A DNA stretch of 64,000 bases from Salirhabdus salicampi (GCF_024259515.1 NZ_JANBWE010000001.1:1-64000); one strand, 5' to 3'. Shown: positions 8,846 through 18,516, counted from the first letter of the stretch. The notes: generated by a model not told the origin, from the sequence alone. Numbers and translations: made by a program.

Positions 8846-9047
8846 TATAGAGAGAGTTACTTGAACTAATATGACTTGAGGAGCTCGTTGTTATTATGAA
8901 TATACACATATCCATTCAGAAGTATTTCTGTACAACATTTTATAATTAGTTTAATAATTAATAACAAGAAATTAAGTTCTTTAGCGGCAAAAGATTATGG
9001 AAATTGCTCTTAATAACTAATAAGCACCCAAAACAGAATTCCCATTG

Positions 9048-9698
9048 CTATTCAATTTCGATTCGAGACTCATCTTCTACCTCAATAGTTGCACCTAAGT
9101 TTAGGTAATCTGATGCCTCCTCTTCGAGATTATACAGTTCAGCTTCTTTTCTGGAATAACCACCAGCTTCCACTAACCAGAGAGGTAGTGAGTAGGTATC
9201 ACTACCAACTTTATAATTATAAACTGAGCCACCTCGTGATATTTCTAAAAAATACTCAGATACTTCAAAATTAATATAGACAAATTCTTCTTCTGATTTG
9301 TAATTAATACTAAACCTACAGTCAACTCCTTTTGTTATTTCTGGAAGTCTTTCTATTGCATATAATCCGTTACCTAATCCAATTATTTGCGTTGCTGTTA
9401 AAGTAGAAGAATGTTTCAACATTTTATGAATTATATTCTTTACACTGTTAATAACATAAAAATCCTCGTCATCAAAAGTGAATCCAACAACAGAATCAAA
9501 ATGCAGAGATTCATATACTTCCAATGCTTCTTCTTCGTCTTCAAGTGGAACTTGTAAGTTAATTCCAGCCCCCATTTCATGATCTGTCCATTTTGTTCTC
9601 CAGGTAATATGGGGAGCTTCTGTCCTCAAATATTCTAAGATTTTATCAACTTTTTCTGCATCAGTCGTGTTAAAGCTATCAATTGTTTCCCAGTGCAT
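9048..9698 (-). CDS. Hypothetical acidic protein (216 aa)
   Basis: Not recognised. A strongly acidic protein with a Glu/Asp-rich C-terminus, no signal peptide and no membrane segment; the alternation of charged strands and helices looks like a compact alpha/beta protein. The very acidic surface recalls DNA-mimic inhibitors, but no known family motif is present, so this is only a thought. A good GAGGGAGACGT site precedes the ATG. It stands alone on the - strand between the DUF262 gene and the type I restriction locus. Confidence 0.6.
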   Translation of the reverse strand: MHWETIDSFNTTDAEKVDKILEYLRTEAPHITWRTKWTDHEMGAGINLQVPLEDEEEALEVYESLHFDSVVGFTFDDEDFYVINSVKNIIHKMLKHSSTLTATQIIGLGNGLYAIERLPEITKGVDCRFSINYKSEEEFVYINFEVSEYFLEISRGGSVYNYKVGSDTYSLPLWLVEAGGYSRKEAELYNLEEEASDYLNLGATIEVEDESRIEIE

Positions 9699-10407
9699 AC
9701 GTCTCCCTCTCTAAAATCTTTAAACTAATAAAACAACTATTTTATTTATAATGAAATTATTATTCCATAATAATGGGATGTTTTTTTCTATACTTATCTT
9801 TACCAAAGGTATATAACTTTATTTAAGATTTTTTGAAAATCTCATGAAGTAGTAAATTTGATTGAAATTTCCAACCTATTTAAATGTAAAAGAATGCGAA
9901 ATTACTAACTGAATAATTAAGTATAATTTTAGAGGAGAACAAAACATTTTAAGGGTAGGATCCAATTCATTTTGAGTAATTAGGTTGGAGAATTTTAATT
10001 TCAAGAAGAAAATGATGACATTATCAATTTAATTATTCAAAAAGGTAAGCTCCAACAATATAAAGCCTTAAGTTGTTAAAAGGTAAAAATAGGAGTAGAC
10101 GGAAAACTATAAGAAATTCCAATTTATGATAAAATGAAATTGATGAAATAAAGTAATATTAAAGTGCTATGTAAAGGAGCAATATCCAATCATAAATGAC
10201 TAGGTATATACACAGCTATTTAATGAGTAAATATGCCATAAATAGCTCCAGTTAATGCATTAAAACGTTTTATAATTGGTAATTGAGCTGATGAGCCTTT
10301 GATGTGTATGTAAAATAATCTTAACATGCCACACATTATATAAAAGAGAAAAAACAGAGGATAATTACACAATATGGTTTTTGCTTGGATAGAAAGGGGA
10401 GTTTATT
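9699..10407. other. Intergenic region upstream of hsdR
   Basis: About 700 bp. Only short frames are present (for example one around 10018-10078 ending at a TAA); none has a convincing start or length. It must contain the hsdR promoter. Possible relic of a lost gene, not identifiable by eye. Confidence 0.45.
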
Positions 10408-13155
10408 TTGGCATATCAGTCCGAAGCACAACTTGAAAAGAATATGATTCACCAACTTGTTCGACAGCAATATGAACAGATTACGATTAAGGATGAAGAT
10501 GCACTAATTCAAAATTTCAGGGATCAATTAAATAGATTTAATCAAAAGAAATTAGAAGGTCAGCCATTGACGGATGAAGAATTCAGTCGGTTCTTAACTC
10601 AACTAAGTGGTAAAAGTATATTTGAAACAGCCAAGCTACTAAGAGATAAACAAGTGTTTCAACGAAATGATGGTACGGAGATTTATCTGGAGCTTTTTAA
10701 TACGCGTGATTGGTGTAAAAATATTTTTCAAGTAACAAATCAAACAACAATGGAAGGTAAGTATAAGAATCGCTATGACGTGACGATCTTGATTAATGGG
10801 TTACCAGTCGTACAGGTTGAATTGAAGCGCAGAGGTTTAGATTTCAAAGAGGCATTTAATCAGATTCAACGTTATCGTAAGCACTCGTTTAAGGGGTTAT
10901 TTAGGTTTCTACAGATATTTGTTGTAAGTAATGGAGTGGATACGAAGTATTTTGCGAACTCTGATGCTGACATTTTATTTGGCCATACTTTTTATTGGTC
11001 AGATACGGAGAACAACCGTATAACAAATTTGAGTGACTTTACAGAGAGCTTTTTAGAGAAGTGTCATATAGCAAAGATGATAGCTCGTTTTATGGTCCTA
11101 AACGAAACCGAAAAGAATTTAATGGTCATGAGACCTTACCAAGTGTTTGCTGTAGAAGCATTGATTAAGCGAGCTTTAGATTCCAGGAATAACGGTTACA
11201 TTTGGCATACGACCGGTTCGGGAAAAACACTTACCTCTTTTAAAGCCAGTCAAATCCTTGCCAATCAACCAGATATAACAAAAGTATTTTTCTTAGTAGA
11301 CCGTAAAGATTTAGACTCTCAGACAATGGAGGAGTTTAATAAGTTTGAGCCGGATTCGGTTGATGAAACAGATAAGACGGATAATTTAGTAAATCAAATC
11401 TCAGATATGACAAAGCCTCTTATTTTAACAACGATTCAAAAGATGGCGAATGCCGTAAAGAATAAGAAATATGAGAAAATTATGGATCAATATCAAGACA
11501 AACGTGTCATCTTTATCATTGATGAGTGTCATCGTAGTCAGTTCGGTGAAATGCATAAGGAAATTTCTAAACACTTTAAACAGGCTCAGTATTTCGGCTT
11601 TACGGGTACACCTCGCTTTGAAGTGAATAAGAGTCAAGATGGACGAGTGACAGCTGATTTATTTGAAAAGTGTTTACACACATATTTGATTAAAGATGCG
11701 ATTCATGACGGAAATGTATTAGGGTTTTCGGTAGAGTATATTAAAACAGTCAATATTGACATTGATGAAGAAGATAAAACACGCGTACAAGGGATAAATA
11801 CAGATGAAGTTTGGCTAGATGAGGAACGGTTAGAACTTGTCGCTAAAAATATCGTTGATACGCATGAAAGAAGAGCAAAGAGTAAGGGATATACCGGTAT
11901 ATTTACGGTTCAGAGTATTCCAATGCTTATTAAGTATTACGATATATTCAAAAAATTAGATCACAACTTAAGGATTGCAGGTATTTTTACGTTTGATCCT
12001 AATGAAGATAGTGAAAACCGTGAAGAACATTCACGAGATGCTTTAGAGCGCATGATGAAGGATTACAATAAAATGTTTGGTAAGAACTTTTCAACGGACA
12101 AGTTCCCTAGTTACTTTAAAGATGTGTCTAAAGGAGTTAAAACGGCTCAAATTGATATTCTTCTTGTCGTTGATATGTTTTTAACGGGCTTTGATAGCAA
12201 AAAGCTCAATACACTTTACGTGGATCGAAACCTGAAATACCATACATTAGTTCAGGCGTATTCACGAACAAATCGAGTAGATAAAGCAACGAAGCCATAT
12301 GGAAATGTTGTTTGCTATCGTAATTTAAAAGAAAATACGGACGATGCTATACGTTTATATTCGCAGACAGATACGGTTGATGACGTATTGATGAAAAGTT
12401 ATGAAGATTATCTAGTGCAGTTTAAAGCAGCACTTACGAAGGTACAGGAGCTTGCTGATTCTCCTGAATCTGTTGATGACCTGGAAAGAGAAGAAGATAA
12501 ACATAAGTTTATTGTTAGTTTCCGTGAATTAACGAAAAACCTAGTGAAGCTTCAGACCTTTACAGATTTTGAGTTTGATCCAGACATACTAGGAATTGGA
12601 GAACAAACCTACCAGGATTTTAAAAGTAAGTATCTTCGCATTTATGACGAAACGAAGAATAGTGATACAAAAGAATCCATTTTAGCTAACGTAGACTTCT
12701 CTATTGAGTTGATGCACACAGACCGTATCAATGTTAGCTACATTATGAATCTAATCCGTAATATTAACTTTGATGATGAAGAAGAACGCGAAAAGACGGT
12801 TGATTTGATCGAGAAAGAATTAGATCGCGCGGATAATGAAGAACTTCGCTTGAAGGTTGATTTGATTAAAAATTTCTTACACAAAGTCGTTCCTACGATG
12901 TCGAACCAGGATTCTGTAGATGATGCATATAACGAATTTGAACAACAAGAGCGTTTAAAGGAAATTAAGGCTTTTGCTAGTGAGTTTGACATTCCACAGG
13001 AGCAACTTCAGTCATTTATTGAAGAATACGAGTACAGTGGTGTTATTGATAATCAAGAAATCAGCGATACCATTAAGCTACCTTTTTTAAAGAAAAAGAA
13101 GCTGTTACAACGAATCATAACTTATATTTTTGAACATACAAAACGTTATACATGA
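10408..13155 (+). CDS. hsdR: Type I restriction enzyme, R (motor/endonuclease) subunit HsdR
   Basis: The restriction subunit of a type I complex, which translocates DNA using ATP and cuts far from the recognition site. Seen: an N-terminal PD-(D/E)XK nuclease with Asp124 and the ELK motif (138-140); Walker A TTGSGKT (268-274); DECH box (372-375); further helicase motifs including FTGTPRF and QAYSRTNRVDK; then a helical C-terminal region that should bind HsdM. At 915 residues it is a normal length. It starts at TTG with AGGGGAGTTTAT in front. A terminator-like hairpin follows before the half-S gene, so R and M/S may be expressed separately. Confidence 0.96.
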   Translation: MAYQSEAQLEKNMIHQLVRQQYEQITIKDEDALIQNFRDQLNRFNQKKLEGQPLTDEEFSRFLTQLSGKSIFETAKLLRDKQVFQRNDGTEIYLELFNTRDWCKNIFQVTNQTTMEGKYKNRYDVTILINGLPVVQVELKRRGLDFKEAFNQIQRYRKHSFKGLFRFLQIFVVSNGVDTKYFANSDADILFGHTFYWSDTENNRITNLSDFTESFLEKCHIAKMIARFMVLNETEKNLMVMRPYQVFAVEALIKRALDSRNNGYIWHTTGSGKTLTSFKASQILANQPDITKVFFLVDRKDLDSQTMEEFNKFEPDSVDETDKTDNLVNQISDMTKPLILTTIQKMANAVKNKKYEKIMDQYQDKRVIFIIDECHRSQFGEMHKEISKHFKQAQYFGFTGTPRFEVNKSQDGRVTADLFEKCLHTYLIKDAIHDGNVLGFSVEYIKTVNIDIDEEDKTRVQGINTDEVWLDEERLELVAKNIVDTHERRAKSKGYTGIFTVQSIPMLIKYYDIFKKLDHNLRIAGIFTFDPNEDSENREEHSRDALERMMKDYNKMFGKNFSTDKFPSYFKDVSKGVKTAQIDILLVVDMFLTGFDSKKLNTLYVDRNLKYHTLVQAYSRTNRVDKATKPYGNVVCYRNLKENTDDAIRLYSQTDTVDDVLMKSYEDYLVQFKAALTKVQELADSPESVDDLEREEDKHKFIVSFRELTKNLVKLQTFTDFEFDPDILGIGEQTYQDFKSKYLRIYDETKNSDTKESILANVDFSIELMHTDRINVSYIMNLIRNINFDDEEEREKTVDLIEKELDRADNEELRLKVDLIKNFLHKVVPTMSNQDSVDDAYNEFEQQERLKEIKAFASEFDIPQEQLQSFIEEYEYSGVIDNQEISDTIKLPFLKKKKLLQRIITYIFEHTKRYT

Positions 13156-13165
13156 TTGTTATTTT

Positions 13166-13206
13166 TAAAAATAGCAGAAAAGAACTTGCTTTTCCTGCTA
13201 TTTTTT
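13166..13206 (+). terminator. Terminator after hsdR
   Basis: AAAAATAGCAG / CTGCTATTTTT stem with a loop containing a second short pairing, followed by T. Its 5' arm is part of a palindrome that is repeated 70 bp downstream. Confidence 0.8.
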
Positions 13207-13233
13207 ATTATGCTTAAATCACCAAGTAATTAA

Positions 13234-13253
13234 TGCTATTTTTAAAAATAGCA
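13234..13253. repeat. Perfect 20-bp palindrome before the half-size hsdS gene
   Basis: TGCTATTTTTAAAAATAGCA is its own reverse complement. A near copy (GTTATTTTTAAAAATAGCAG) lies at 13157-13176. It sits 18 bp before the half-S start, where an operator or a recombinase site could be. No function is proven. Confidence 0.7.
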
Positions 13254-13271
13254 AGAATAGAGGTGTGAGGG

Positions 13272-13865
13272 TTGTTATTAGAATCATGCGCTACAGTATC
13301 TCAAGGAGCCATCCTATCCAGAATTAAAGGTAATCCTGTAGCTGATTCCATCAAACTATCGTTATATACTATGAAAGAGATGAATGAAAGTTTAGGTATT
13401 GAATATCACGGTAGTACTGAAAAACTTCAGGAAGTGTATGTTTCAAAAGAAAAACTAAAAGAATTACCTATTTCGAAGGATGGTATGGTTCTTATCAATT
13501 TAACGGGACATCAAGCAGTTTCGGTACGGACTGAACATGCTGGACGTTTAATTCCCTCTAATTTTGCCATTATTGAACCACGTAGTCAGCTAGAACCTAT
13601 CTACTTGCAATGGTTTTTTAATAAGCACCCTGAGTGTTTGCGGCAATTAAGAATTGCTACACAGGGGACGATAGTGGCAGCTCTATCCATTAAGATGCTG
13701 AGAGAGTTAAAAATAGAGCTACCGACAACTGAAAAACAGCAAACCATTGGGAATATGAATAGAATCTTGGATCGAAAAAAGCGTTTAGTCAATGAAAGAT
13801 TGCAGTTAGAAGAACAACTATTAAAACAACTTTCAATTAATTATCTCAAGGAGGAAGTTAAATGA
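13272..13865 (+). CDS. Half-size type I specificity protein (single TRD)
   Basis: 197 residues that look like one half of an HsdS: one target-recognition domain (about 20-150, ending with the typical IKMLRELKIELPTTEKQQTI motif) and one long coiled coil (KRLVNERLQLEEQLLKQL). A full S subunit has two of each. The start is TTG 13272, with AGGTG a few bases upstream; its stop overlaps the hsdM start as ATGA, so it is translationally coupled and not obviously decaying. It could dimerise to give a second, symmetric specificity, or modulate the complex. The full hsdS is downstream of hsdM. Confidence 0.85.
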   Translation: MLLESCATVSQGAILSRIKGNPVADSIKLSLYTMKEMNESLGIEYHGSTEKLQEVYVSKEKLKELPISKDGMVLINLTGHQAVSVRTEHAGRLIPSNFAIIEPRSQLEPIYLQWFFNKHPECLRQLRIATQGTIVAALSIKMLRELKIELPTTEKQQTIGNMNRILDRKKRLVNERLQLEEQLLKQLSINYLKEEVK

Positions 13866-15415
13866 CATTAACAGAAAAGCAGCGTCAACAACAAGCTGAG
13901 TTACATAAGAAATTATGGAACATGGCGAATGACTTACGAGGGCAAATGGAAGCTTATGAATTCAAAAATTATATTCTAGGTTTGATTTTCTACCGTTATT
14001 TATCGGAAAAAACAGAGTTTCGGGTCGCTAAGTTATTGGAAGAAGATAATATTTCTTATGAAGAGGCGTGGAAAGATGAAGAATATCGAGAAGCATTATC
14101 AGAAGAGCTAATTCAACAAATCGGTTATGTTATCGAACCTGAATATCTATTCTCAAATATGATTAAAGAGATTGGGAAAGGGGACCAGGGTAAGTTTGAT
14201 ACGGAAATGCTGCAAAATGCAGTAAATGCTATTACGGAATCAACTTTCGGGGCTGACAGCCAAGAAGATTTTCAAAACTTGTTTGATGACATGGACTTAG
14301 CATCTTCAAAATTAGGTCGTGATGTAAAGTCGCGTTCGAGGCTTATTGCAAAGATTATGGCTAGTATCAATGATATTCCATTCCTTCATGATGACGTAGA
14401 CATTGATGTACTAGGTGATGCATACGAGTATATGATCTCACAGTTTGCTGCAAGTGCTGGGAAAAAAGCTGGAGAATTCTATACACCTCAACAAGTTTCA
14501 AGAATTCTTGCTAAAATTGTAACTGTAGGTAAGTCAGATATAAAAAGTGTGTATGATCCAACGTGTGGTTCAGGTTCATTACTTTTACGTGTTGCAAAAG
14601 AAGCAAATGTCCGTAAATTTTATGGGCAAGAATTAACGGCAACAACTTATAATTTGGCTCGAATGAATATGTTGCTTCATGATGTATCTTATCAGAATTT
14701 TGATATCAAAAATGATAATACATTAACAACACCACATCATGTAGATATGCGATTCGAAGCAGTTGTTGCAAACCCACCGTACAGTTCTAAGTGGAGTGGT
14801 GATGCTAAGTTTTTAGATGATGAGCGTTTTAGTGCATATGGAAAGTTAGCGCCGAAATCTAAAGCGGACTATGCATTTATTCAGCATATGATACACCAAT
14901 TAGATGATAATGGAACAATGGCGGTTGTTTTACCTCATGGTGTTTTATTTAGAGGTGCTGCAGAAGCAGTAATAAGAAAGTACCTTATTGAAGAGAAAAA
15001 CTATTTAGATGCCGTAATTGGACTCCCAGCGAATGTATTCTTCGGAACATCTATTCCAACGTGTATCTTAGTATTTAAAAAGTGTCGGGAATCAGACGAT
15101 ACTGTATTATTTATTGATTCTTCTAATGAGTTTGAAAAAGGGAAGAATCAAAACTATTTGCGTGATGAAGATGTTGAGAAGATAGTTAATACCTATATTA
15201 AACGTGAAACAATTGATAAGTATTCTTATGCTGCAACAATAAAAGAAATTAGAGAAAATGATTATAACCTTAATATTCCTCGGTATGTAGATACATTTGA
15301 AGAAGAGGAACCGATTAATATTGTAGCTGCGCAAAGTCGTTTAAAAGAAATTGATCAAGAAATAAAACTTATTGATGAAGAATTGAAAAAATATTTGATT
15401 GAATTGGAGGTGTAA
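13862..15415 (+). CDS. hsdM: Type I modification methylase HsdM (N6-adenine)
   Basis: Methylates adenine in the recognition sequence with S-adenosylmethionine and forms the M2S core with HsdS. Seen: an N-terminal helical HsdM_N domain (about 10-165); SAM-binding DPTCGSG (232-238); catalytic NPPY (304-307); and a C-terminal coiled coil (about 485-515) for contact with HsdS. At 517 residues it is complete. It overlaps the half-S gene by four bases and is followed by full-length hsdS after five bases. Confidence 0.97.
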   Translation: MTLTEKQRQQQAELHKKLWNMANDLRGQMEAYEFKNYILGLIFYRYLSEKTEFRVAKLLEEDNISYEEAWKDEEYREALSEELIQQIGYVIEPEYLFSNMIKEIGKGDQGKFDTEMLQNAVNAITESTFGADSQEDFQNLFDDMDLASSKLGRDVKSRSRLIAKIMASINDIPFLHDDVDIDVLGDAYEYMISQFAASAGKKAGEFYTPQQVSRILAKIVTVGKSDIKSVYDPTCGSGSLLLRVAKEANVRKFYGQELTATTYNLARMNMLLHDVSYQNFDIKNDNTLTTPHHVDMRFEAVVANPPYSSKWSGDAKFLDDERFSAYGKLAPKSKADYAFIQHMIHQLDDNGTMAVVLPHGVLFRGAAEAVIRKYLIEEKNYLDAVIGLPANVFFGTSIPTCILVFKKCRESDDTVLFIDSSNEFEKGKNQNYLRDEDVEKIVNTYIKRETIDKYSYAATIKEIRENDYNLNIPRYVDTFEEEEPINIVAAQSRLKEIDQEIKLIDEELKKYLIELEV

Positions 15416-15420
15416 TAAGT

Positions 15421-16617
15421 TTGAATCCACAACAGGTTAACCCGAAATTAAGATTTGGTGGACATACTAAGGATTGGAAAAGAAGCTCTTTAGGTGAATT
15501 ATGTAAAGTTAATCAAGGTTTACAAATACCTATTTCAGAAAGGTTCTTAGAACCTGGTGAACAAAGACATTTTTATATCACCAATGAGTTTTTAAAGAAA
15601 GGAAGTACAAGAAGTTATTATATTATGTCTCCAAACAAAAGCGTTTTATGTGATGAAGATGACGTTCTGATGACTAGAACTGGTAATACAGGAATAGTAG
15701 TAACTGGTGTGAGAGGGGCTTTTCATAATAATTTCTTTAAAATTAAATTTAATAGAGAGTTATTAGATAAAGACTATTTGGTTTTGTTCTTGAGAAGCCC
15801 AAGAACAAAACATAAAATTCTAACATATGCGGGGCAATCAACTATCCCTGACTTAAATCATAAGGACTTTTATTCTTTAGAAATTCAATATCCAACTTTA
15901 GAAGAACAAAAGAAGATATCATCATTTTTCTTACTTCTTAACCAAAAGGTAGAAAAACAAGAAGAAAAAGTTGAGCAGTTAGAATTGTTCAAAAAAGGTA
16001 TGATGCAGAAAATCTTTTCGCAGGAGATTCGGTTTAAAGATGAAAACGGAAAGGAATTTCCTAAATGGATTAATACTACTGTTGAGAAGATAGCAAGACT
16101 TGAAAAAGGATTTACCCCCCGAACTAACGACTCAAGTTTATGGGATGGAGATATTCCGTGGCTCTCGATAGCTGGATTAAACCAAGGTAAATATATAGAT
16201 ACAGCCAGCAAGTGGATTACTAAAAAAGCTATAAATGATAAGAATCCTGTCCCAAAAGGAACATTAATTATGAGCTTTAAATTAACATTAGGAAGGCTTG
16301 GAATAATTAAAGAAGAAATGTACACTAACGAAGCTATCTGTCATTTTTATTGGAAAAATAATAATATAGATACTGAATATGTATATTATTACTTATCATC
16401 TATAGACATTCAAAGTTTTGGTTCAAGAGCAGCAAAAGGTATAACTTTAAATAATGAAAGTTTAAATTCTATAGTAATAAAGTTACCTGATTATAGAGAG
16501 CAACAAAAAATTGCGTCTTTCTTTTCGAAGGTTGATTTAAAAATTGAAAAAGAAAAGGATAAATTAGAGCACTTAAAAAAGGTGCAAAAGGGTTTTTTTC
16601 AGCAAATGTTCATCTAA
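15421..16617 (+). CDS. hsdS: Type I specificity subunit HsdS (two TRDs)
   Basis: 398 residues that set the DNA sequence recognised by the complex. Two variable target-recognition domains (about 10-155 and 210-365) are each followed by a conserved helical spacer: KISSFFLLLNQKVEKQEEKV with EQLELFKKGMMQKIF after the first, and QQKIASFFSKVDLKIEKEKD with EHLKKVQKGFFQQMF after the second. This is the standard circular arrangement. It starts at TTG with GGAGGTGTAATAAG, directly after hsdM. A tyrosine recombinase gene converges on it from downstream, across a shared terminator, the layout of phase-variable systems, but I see no inverted S fragments here. Confidence 0.95.
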   Translation: MNPQQVNPKLRFGGHTKDWKRSSLGELCKVNQGLQIPISERFLEPGEQRHFYITNEFLKKGSTRSYYIMSPNKSVLCDEDDVLMTRTGNTGIVVTGVRGAFHNNFFKIKFNRELLDKDYLVLFLRSPRTKHKILTYAGQSTIPDLNHKDFYSLEIQYPTLEEQKKISSFFLLLNQKVEKQEEKVEQLELFKKGMMQKIFSQEIRFKDENGKEFPKWINTTVEKIARLEKGFTPRTNDSSLWDGDIPWLSIAGLNQGKYIDTASKWITKKAINDKNPVPKGTLIMSFKLTLGRLGIIKEEMYTNEAICHFYWKNNNIDTEYVYYYLSSIDIQSFGSRAAKGITLNNESLNSIVIKLPDYREQQKIASFFSKVDLKIEKEKDKLEHLKKVQKGFFQQMFI

Positions 16618-16620
16618 TAG

Positions 16621-16654
16621 AAAACGGCCATGCTAAAAGAGCATTGGCCGTTTT
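16621..16654. terminator. Bidirectional terminator between hsdS and recombinase
   Basis: AAAACGGCCA(A)TGCT-type stem, with arms at 16621-16634 and 16640-16654, and A/T runs on both sides, serving both convergent genes. Confidence 0.85.
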
Positions 16655-16666
16655 GTGCCAATTTGT

Positions 16667-17641
16667 TTAAAGTCCTATTCCCGATGCTGCATTATCTTCA
16701 AACAAATTCGCTTTTTTGATATATCGCTGCAACGAATCACTTCGCTTATGTCTCGTTTGTTTCATGATTTGATGTTCTGCCTTTCCAGCTCTCGCAGCTT
16801 GAGAACAAAAGCCACTCCGCAAACTATGCGCCCCATATCGTTTTGGATCTAATCCAACTTCCTCACAACACTTTTTCACAATCAAACGGACCGATTGTGC
16901 CGTTAAGCCCCCCATCACATTCTCGTGACGATCAATCCGTCGAAACACTGGTCCTTCCGTAATGCCAGCTGCAGAAATCCAATCTTCGAAACTACGAACA
17001 GGACAAGTCAATGGATTTGATCCAAATGGGAGTGCAACATCATGACCTTCTCCCTTCTGATCCGTTTTACTTTGATTTAAATGGATAATCAATCCATCTC
17101 GTGTTTTAGAAATATCTTCGATATGTAAGCCAACCAGTTCACTTCTACGTAATGCACCGGCCCAACCGATAACTAATAAAGCGCGATTTCGGACCCCGAT
17201 GAGCTTACCATGTGGTAATTCTTTAATGACCTGGCGTAGCTCATATAACCAAATTGCTTCTCTGCCTTCTTCTTTAATACCAATCTTACGCTGTAGTCCC
17301 TCCCATACACCTCGCACTAATGGCGTTTTGGTCGGACTTTTGTAACCAGCAGTTTCATGACGTTGAGAGACTGTCGCCATTTTTCGCTTGATCGTGGATG
17401 CCTTTTTCGTTTTGCCTAACATAGTTATGTAATACACCAATGTGTCCGGTTCTGCTGGAAGGGAAGCAAACGCGTGAGAGGCACACCATTCTTCAAATTG
17501 TTTCCAATCGGAACCATAGGCGCGTTTTGTATTACTAGATTTCGAGTTTGCTAGATATTCACGAGCTTCATGTTGAAGTTCTTGTACTTCGGTAGAAACC
17601 TCATTGGAATCTTGCGGTTGTAACCAGGATAGATTGTTCAT
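16667..17641 (-). CDS. Tyrosine recombinase (XerC/D-like) next to hsdS
   Basis: 324 residues. N-terminal SAM-like DNA-binding domain (about 22-105, with NTKRAYGSDWKQFEEWC) and a catalytic domain with Arg in GALRRSELVGL, HSLRSGF, RHKRSD and the nucleophile Tyr in LQRYIKK. It is unrelated in detail to the island integrase at 2099. Recombinases of this kind beside hsdS shuffle target-recognition domains in several Firmicutes; alternatively it is the integrase of a smaller element nested here. A good GAGGAGGAAG site precedes the ATG. Confidence 0.92.
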   Translation of the reverse strand: MNNLSWLQPQDSNEVSTEVQELQHEAREYLANSKSSNTKRAYGSDWKQFEEWCASHAFASLPAEPDTLVYYITMLGKTKKASTIKRKMATVSQRHETAGYKSPTKTPLVRGVWEGLQRKIGIKEEGREAIWLYELRQVIKELPHGKLIGVRNRALLVIGWAGALRRSELVGLHIEDISKTRDGLIIHLNQSKTDQKGEGHDVALPFGSNPLTCPVRSFEDWISAAGITEGPVFRRIDRHENVMGGLTAQSVRLIVKKCCEEVGLDPKRYGAHSLRSGFCSQAARAGKAEHQIMKQTRHKRSDSLQRYIKKANLFEDNAASGIGL

Positions 17642-17956
17642 GTTTTTTCTTCCTCCTCTTCCCCTATAAATGTATACCGATGAAATAATAAAGATTTCAT
17701 GTTACTACATTAGTTTACCATTTTTATCCTGATTCTAAGTAACGATAAGATGGTTTATCGATAGTTAGCTAGAAAATACTAGCCATGTATACTATATTCT
17801 ATCAATTTAGATATTAACTGTAAAAAAATGGTGAACAACCTGAAACCTGTTACATGAGGGAATGAATATCTTCCTTATGAATTGGTTTTGTACTAAACGG
17901 TACATTGATTTCACAAGCTAAGATATATGACATTAATAAAGATAATTTTTTAAAAA

Positions 17957-18125
17957 TTTTTCGCTTATAGTCGCCGGCGATTAAATATTGAAATAAAATG
18001 TTAGTAGGTTAATCAATACAGTATCTATCAAATAACTAATTATGATTACATCAACAGTATTGATAGGAATCCAATTAAAACATAGGAGGTAAAGTATTAT
18101 GAATATGAAAGTATCCTAACAGTCA
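17957..18125 (+). repeat. Leader duplicate A (decayed) with truncated gene
   Basis: Homologous to 21713-21870. Shared blocks are TTTTCGCTTATAGTCGCC, AATGTTAGTA, AACAG-ACTGATAGG-like sequence and the ribosome-binding/start region ending TTATGAATRTGAAA. At 21865 the leader precedes an intact gene; here the gene is almost entirely deleted. Confidence 0.7.
18099..18125 (+). pseudogene. Remnant of a paralogue of the 21865 gene (internal deletion)
   Basis: ATGAATATGAAA matches the start of the gene at 21865 (ATGAATGTGAAA), but the next bases, AAGTATCCTAACAGT, match that gene near 22057-22071. An in-between stretch of about 190 bp is thus missing and the frame stops after six codons. The ribosome-binding site AGGAGG is still there. 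Confidence 0.65.
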
Positions 18126-18275
18126 GTTTCCTGTATTGTAGATTTCTATAAGTTATCGTTAATCTTTTGTATGGATTTTTCCACTCGTAGAACTTCAGTC
18201 CAGAATACATTGAGATTAAAACGAGATTTCCACAGTTTGAAGTTAAAAACAGTATAGAAAATGGAGTGATGTAAG

Positions 18276-18455
18276 ATGACAAATTTAAATGTAGTTAGTG
18301 AAGGAAAAAACAAGAAATATATTGTTTCATACACGGTAGAGGAAGGATCAGCTGAAGGTAAGTTAATTCAATCAGTGTTCAGTAGTTTTGAAGAGGCAGT
18401 AGAATATATGGAAATAACTCGAAAAGGTGGGAGTTTACTATTCGCTAATATTTAA
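18276..18455 (+). CDS. Hypothetical protein (59 aa)
   Basis: A short frame from ATG (with TGGAGTG upstream) encoding 59 residues beginning MTNLNVVSEGKNKKYIVSYT. It has no recognised family; the pattern of strands followed by an acidic helix (SSFEEAVEYMEITRK) looks like a small folded domain. It is followed by a terminator at 18517. It sits behind the decayed duplicate leader, so it may have taken over that expression signal. Confidence 0.55.
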   Translation: MTNLNVVSEGKNKKYIVSYTVEEGSAEGKLIQSVFSSFEEAVEYMEITRKGGSLLFANI

Positions 18456-18516
18456 GAAAAGCATTCTATAAAAGAGTAATTATTATTACTCTTAATAGCA
18501 CATACCATTAAAATAA

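Noticed and set aside
13272-16617. An invertible hsdS phase-variation cassette.
   Set aside because: Both S genes point the same way and I found no long inverted repeats or inverted S fragments in the window; only the recombinase suggests it.
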